From: an uncultured bacterium
GTDB taxonomy: Bacteria; Bacillota; Clostridia; Lachnospirales; Lachnospiraceae
Length of the DNA stretch: 62,372 nt
Direction of reading: 5' to 3'
Assembly: GCA_948467735.1 (NCBI GenBank)
Contig: CAOKFN010000027.1
Location: forward strand, 1 to 62,372
Program-made: the position numbers and the translations under genes
Part shown: positions 60,093 through 62,372 of the stretch, in pieces
How the letters are laid out: each line of letters begins with the position of its first letter
Numbering within the stretch: position 1 is the first letter of the stretch
The notes under the pieces: model-generated
What the model was told of the DNA's origin: nothing
Database searches by the model: none
What the model saw: the letters and a program-made list of their open reading frames with translations, nothing else

Positions 60093-61139
60093 ATGGAGCT
60101 GGATGAGAGGAAAAAGAAAATCCTGCAGGCGGTCATCCGCAACTACCTGGAGACAGGCGAGCCGGTTGGCAGCAGAACCATTTCCAAGTATACCGACCTG
60201 AACCTGAGTTCCGCAACCATTCGGAATGAGATGGCTGATTTGGAGGAGATGGGATATATTTTACAGCCCCATACTTCCGCGGGCCGTATTCCCTCCGATA
60301 AGGGGTATCGCCTCTATGTGGATACCATGATGGAGGAAAAGGAGCGGGAAGCTGTGGCAATGCAGGAGATGCTGGTGGAGCGTCAGGATAAGCTGGAGAC
60401 GCTGTTAAAAAAGATAGCGAGAGCATTGGCGCAGAATACCCAATATGCCACTATGATTTCCGCACCCCAGACAAAGCGCAGCAAGCTGAAATTTATCCAG
60501 CTTTCCAGAGTGGATGCTCGTCAGCTTCTGGCGGTGATTGTCAGCGAGGGGAATGTCATCAAGAATAATATTCTGCCCGTACAGGAGGTTCTGGATGACG
60601 AGACGCTGTTAAAGCTGAATATTCTGTTGAATACCCAGTTAAACGGTTTATCCATTGATGAAATCAGTCTTGGCATGATAGCCGCCATGAAACAGCAGGC
60701 GGGCATTCACAGTCAGATTGTGAGCGAGGTGATTGACGCGGTGGCCGAAGCCATCAGGGCGGAAGAGGATGTGGAAATTTATACCAGCGGCACGAACAAT
60801 ATTTTCCGTTATCCGGAGCTGGCGGATCAGCAGAAAGCAAGCGAGCTGATTAATACGTTTGAGGAAAAGCAGCTGCTAGGGGAGCTTCTCTCGGAGACCG
60901 GCACGGAGAGCGGGGAGACGGGCATTCAGGTATACATCGGCGCGGAGACTCAGGTCCAGAGCATGAAGGACTGCAGCGTTGTCACGGCCAGCTATGAATT
61001 GGGCGGCGGCATGAAGGGTACAATTGGTATTGTGGGGCCGAAAAGAATGGATTATGACAGAGTTGTGAGCACGCTGAGAACCATACAGACACAGCTGGAA
61101 GAATTATACGGGAATGAAGAAAATCAGCAGCACGAATAA
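60093..61139 (+). CDS. hrcA: Heat-inducible repressor HrcA
   Basis: A 348-residue repressor that binds CIRCE. The N-terminal winged helix has RKKKILQAVIRNYLETGEPV and LNLSSATIRNEMADLEEMGY, then PHTSAGRIPSDKGYRLYVD, all hallmark HrcA motifs. The central GAF-like and C-terminal dimerisation regions are of normal length. The start at 60093 follows GGGAGG; a ten-codon upstream extension would overlap CIRCE and is rejected. It opens the operon with grpE, and CIRCE lies 24 bp upstream. Under heat HrcA loses activity until GroE refolds it, by family knowledge. Confidence 0.97.
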   Translation: MELDERKKKILQAVIRNYLETGEPVGSRTISKYTDLNLSSATIRNEMADLEEMGYILQPHTSAGRIPSDKGYRLYVDTMMEEKEREAVAMQEMLVERQDKLETLLKKIARALAQNTQYATMISAPQTKRSKLKFIQLSRVDARQLLAVIVSEGNVIKNNILPVQEVLDDETLLKLNILLNTQLNGLSIDEISLGMIAAMKQQAGIHSQIVSEVIDAVAEAIRAEEDVEIYTSGTNNIFRYPELADQQKASELINTFEEKQLLGELLSETGTESGETGIQVYIGAETQVQSMKDCSVVTASYELGGGMKGTIGIVGPKRMDYDRVVSTLRTIQTQLEELYGNEENQQHE

Positions 61140-61160
61140 AAAGGACAGGGAGGCTGGAAT

Positions 61161-61862
61161 ATGGCAGAAGAGGAACAGAAAAAAGAGGGAGCGGAAATGA
61201 CAGAGGAAGCCGGGGGGAATTCTGAAGCCGAAGCAGGTCCGGAGACAATATCGGAACCACAGGCAGAGGCGGGAGAAGCCGCACAGCAGGATATGGGACA
61301 GGAAGAGGATGCCCCGGCGGCCGACGGCGGAGAAGATTCCGAGGAGGCTCCCGAGGGAGAAGACCCGAAGACTTGGGCAGAGAAACGGGCGGCGAAGAAG
61401 CAGGCGAAGCAGGATAAGAAGACTCAGGTTTTTAAGGAGCAGATAGAGCAGCTGGAGGATAAGGTCAAACGTCAGCTTGCCGAATTTGAGAATTTCCGCA
61501 ACAGAACGGAAAAAGAAAAGCATGCCATGTTCGAGACGGGGGCAAAGAGCGTTGTTGAGAAGATGCTTCCCATTGTGGATAATTTTGAGAGAGGACTGGC
61601 AACCGTTCCGGAAGAAAAGAAGGAAGACCCTTTTGTGGACGGCATGAACCGCATCTACAAGCAGATGCTGACGGAACTGGAAAACATCGGCGTGAAGCCC
61701 ATTGAGGCCGTGGGGAAGGAATTTGACCCCAATCTCCACAATGCGGTAATGCAGGTGGAAAGCGAGGAATATGAATCGGGCGTGGTGGCGCAGGAGCTGC
61801 AGAAGGGCTATACTTATCGTGACAGCGTGGTGAGACATTCGATGGTGGCGGTAGTAGTGTGA
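61161..61862 (+). CDS. grpE: Nucleotide exchange factor GrpE
   Basis: A 233-residue cochaperone that exchanges ADP for ATP on DnaK. Residues 1-75 are an acidic low-complexity extension. The long coiled coil follows (about 80-140, with LAEFENFRNRTEKEKHAMFE), and the C-terminal beta wing contains MLTELENIGVKPIEAVGKEF and NPNLHNAV-like DPNLHNAVMQVES, ending VVRHSMVAVVV. The start follows GGGAGG 21 bp after hrcA. A large hairpin begins at its stop codon and a terminator follows, so dnaK is partly uncoupled. Confidence 0.97.
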   Translation: MAEEEQKKEGAEMTEEAGGNSEAEAGPETISEPQAEAGEAAQQDMGQEEDAPAADGGEDSEEAPEGEDPKTWAEKRAAKKQAKQDKKTQVFKEQIEQLEDKVKRQLAEFENFRNRTEKEKHAMFETGAKSVVEKMLPIVDNFERGLATVPEEKKEDPFVDGMNRIYKQMLTELENIGVKPIEAVGKEFDPNLHNAVMQVESEEYESGVVAQELQKGYTYRDSVVRHSMVAVVV

Positions 61863-61920
61863 GAAGAACTTCTAACCGCTCGCAGCAAGGGCTGCTTCGC
61901 GGAGAAGTTCTATATCTCAC
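61859..61920 (+). promoter_or_regulatory. Long hairpin overlapping the grpE stop codon
   Basis: Nested helices pair GTGAGA/TCTCAC, AGAACTTCT/AGAAGTTCT, CCGC/GCGG and GCAGC/GCTGC from 61859 to 61920. The stop codon is in the outer helix. It may protect the hrcA-grpE transcript or mark a processing site. Confidence 0.8.
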
Positions 61921-61925
61921 ACCTG

Positions 61926-61955
61926 AAAAATGCCTGAAAACATGGCATTTTTATT
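61926..61955 (+). terminator. Terminator between grpE and dnaK
   Basis: AAAAATGCC and GGCATTTTT form a perfect 9-bp stem with a 9-nt loop; the 3' arm supplies the T run. It can act on either strand. Confidence 0.8.
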
Positions 61956-62136
61956 CGGATATATGCTGTGGTAGGAAGGCCGGTGTGAGAAGGCAGGGAT
62001 TTTTATTTCGGTAGAACGCGCAAAGAGCGTTTTTATAGAAAAAGGCTGGGAACAAATTTTAAAAGAGCACTGTCTTTCGGGGATTGATTCCCTTATGGGA
62101 GGCAGGCGCGGCAGATAATTTCAGGAGGATATGAAA

Positions 62137-62372
62137 ATGAGCAAGATTATTGGTATTGACTTGGGTACGACAAACAGCTGCGTGGCGGTGATGGAGGGCG
62201 GCAAGCCCACTGTTATCGCAAATGCCGAGGGTGCGAGAACGACGCCCTCCGTAGTGGCTTTTACGAAGACGGGCGAAAGGCTTGTGGGCGAGCCTGCAAA
62301 GCGTCAGGCAGTTACGAATGCGGAGAAGACCATCGCTTCCATCAAGAGGGATATGGGTACGGACAACGGACG
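62137..62372 (+). CDS. dnaK: Chaperone DnaK (partial, runs off the window)
   Basis: The first 78 codons of the Hsp70 chaperone. MSKIIGIDLGTTNSCVAVME is the phosphate-1 ATP motif, and TTPSVVAFTKTGERLVGEPA and KRQAVTNAEKTIASIKRDMG follow as in all DnaK proteins. The ATG at 62137 follows AGGAGG. The order hrcA-grpE-dnaK is the usual Firmicute arrangement, but a 274-bp gap with a hairpin and a terminator precedes this gene. I saw no second CIRCE in that gap. Confidence 0.98.
   Translation, partial: MSKIIGIDLGTTNSCVAVMEGGKPTVIANAEGARTTPSVVAFTKTGERLVGEPAKRQAVTNAEKTIASIKRDMGTDNG

Overview
The window reads as a chromosomal segment of an anaerobic Firmicute, most likely a gut Lachnospiraceae (Clostridia). 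The basis is a CIRCE-controlled hrcA-grpE-dnaK locus, strong AGGAGG-type ribosome binding sites, clean TTGACA-17-TATAAT promoters, YesM/YesN sensor-regulator pairs, PadR and XRE regulators, and Clostridia-typical families (DUF4003, DUF6465, tandem ArsA-type ATPases). No tRNA, rRNA or CRISPR array was recognised. The last gene, dnaK, runs off the right edge.

Layout. 1-875 is gene-free DNA with hairpins, a G-rich tract and a cluster of TTTTTGGCG motifs. 876-2345 is an IS110-family element whose recombinase is broken by one in-frame stop; its upstream non-coding end folds like a bridge RNA. 2390-4828 holds remains of a mobile element (two XRE regulators, eroded small genes, a frameshifted gene). 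4917-5846 is a methyltransferase. 5980-12053 is a five-gene minus-strand module of response regulator, histidine kinase, two FtsX-type permeases and an ABC ATPase, with phased direct repeats as a likely operator. 12245-14493 has a YolD-like protein and a Y-family DNA polymerase. 14961-18359 is a large cell-wall-anchored pectinesterase. 18638-28061 carries a DUF1266-DUF2185 protein, thiamine pyrophosphokinase, a kinase-like protein, a MarR regulator, two ArsA-type ATPases and two GNAT acetyltransferases. 28438-38472 holds a Uma2 nuclease, a winged-helix protein, a Septu-like ATPase-HNH pair, a DUF4003 protein, a hybrid histidine kinase and an ABC-class ATPase. 38669-42359 has xylulokinase and an L-fucose-isomerase-like protein. 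42681-46203 has an XRE membrane protein and a PadR regulator coupled to an unusual flavin-reductase/SCP2/membrane fusion. 46438-59110 is a glucuronoxylan side-chain utilisation locus: acetyl esterase, YesM/YesN two-component system, sugar ABC transporter without its own ATPase, GH115 alpha-glucuronidase, mannonate dehydratase and fructuronate reductase. 59368-62372 ends with a DUF6465 protein and hrcA-grpE-dnaK.

The most distinctive trait is repetitive non-coding DNA. Four tandem arrays (21 bp x4, about 37 bp x4, about 37 bp x6, 44 bp x7) lie upstream of genes, and four dispersed repeat families (70-160 bp, several palindromic) each occur at least twice in the window. The best candidates for follow-up are the IS110 bridge RNA, the Septu-like pair, the dispersed repeats, the phased operator of the ABC-efflux module and the three-part flavin-reductase fusion.
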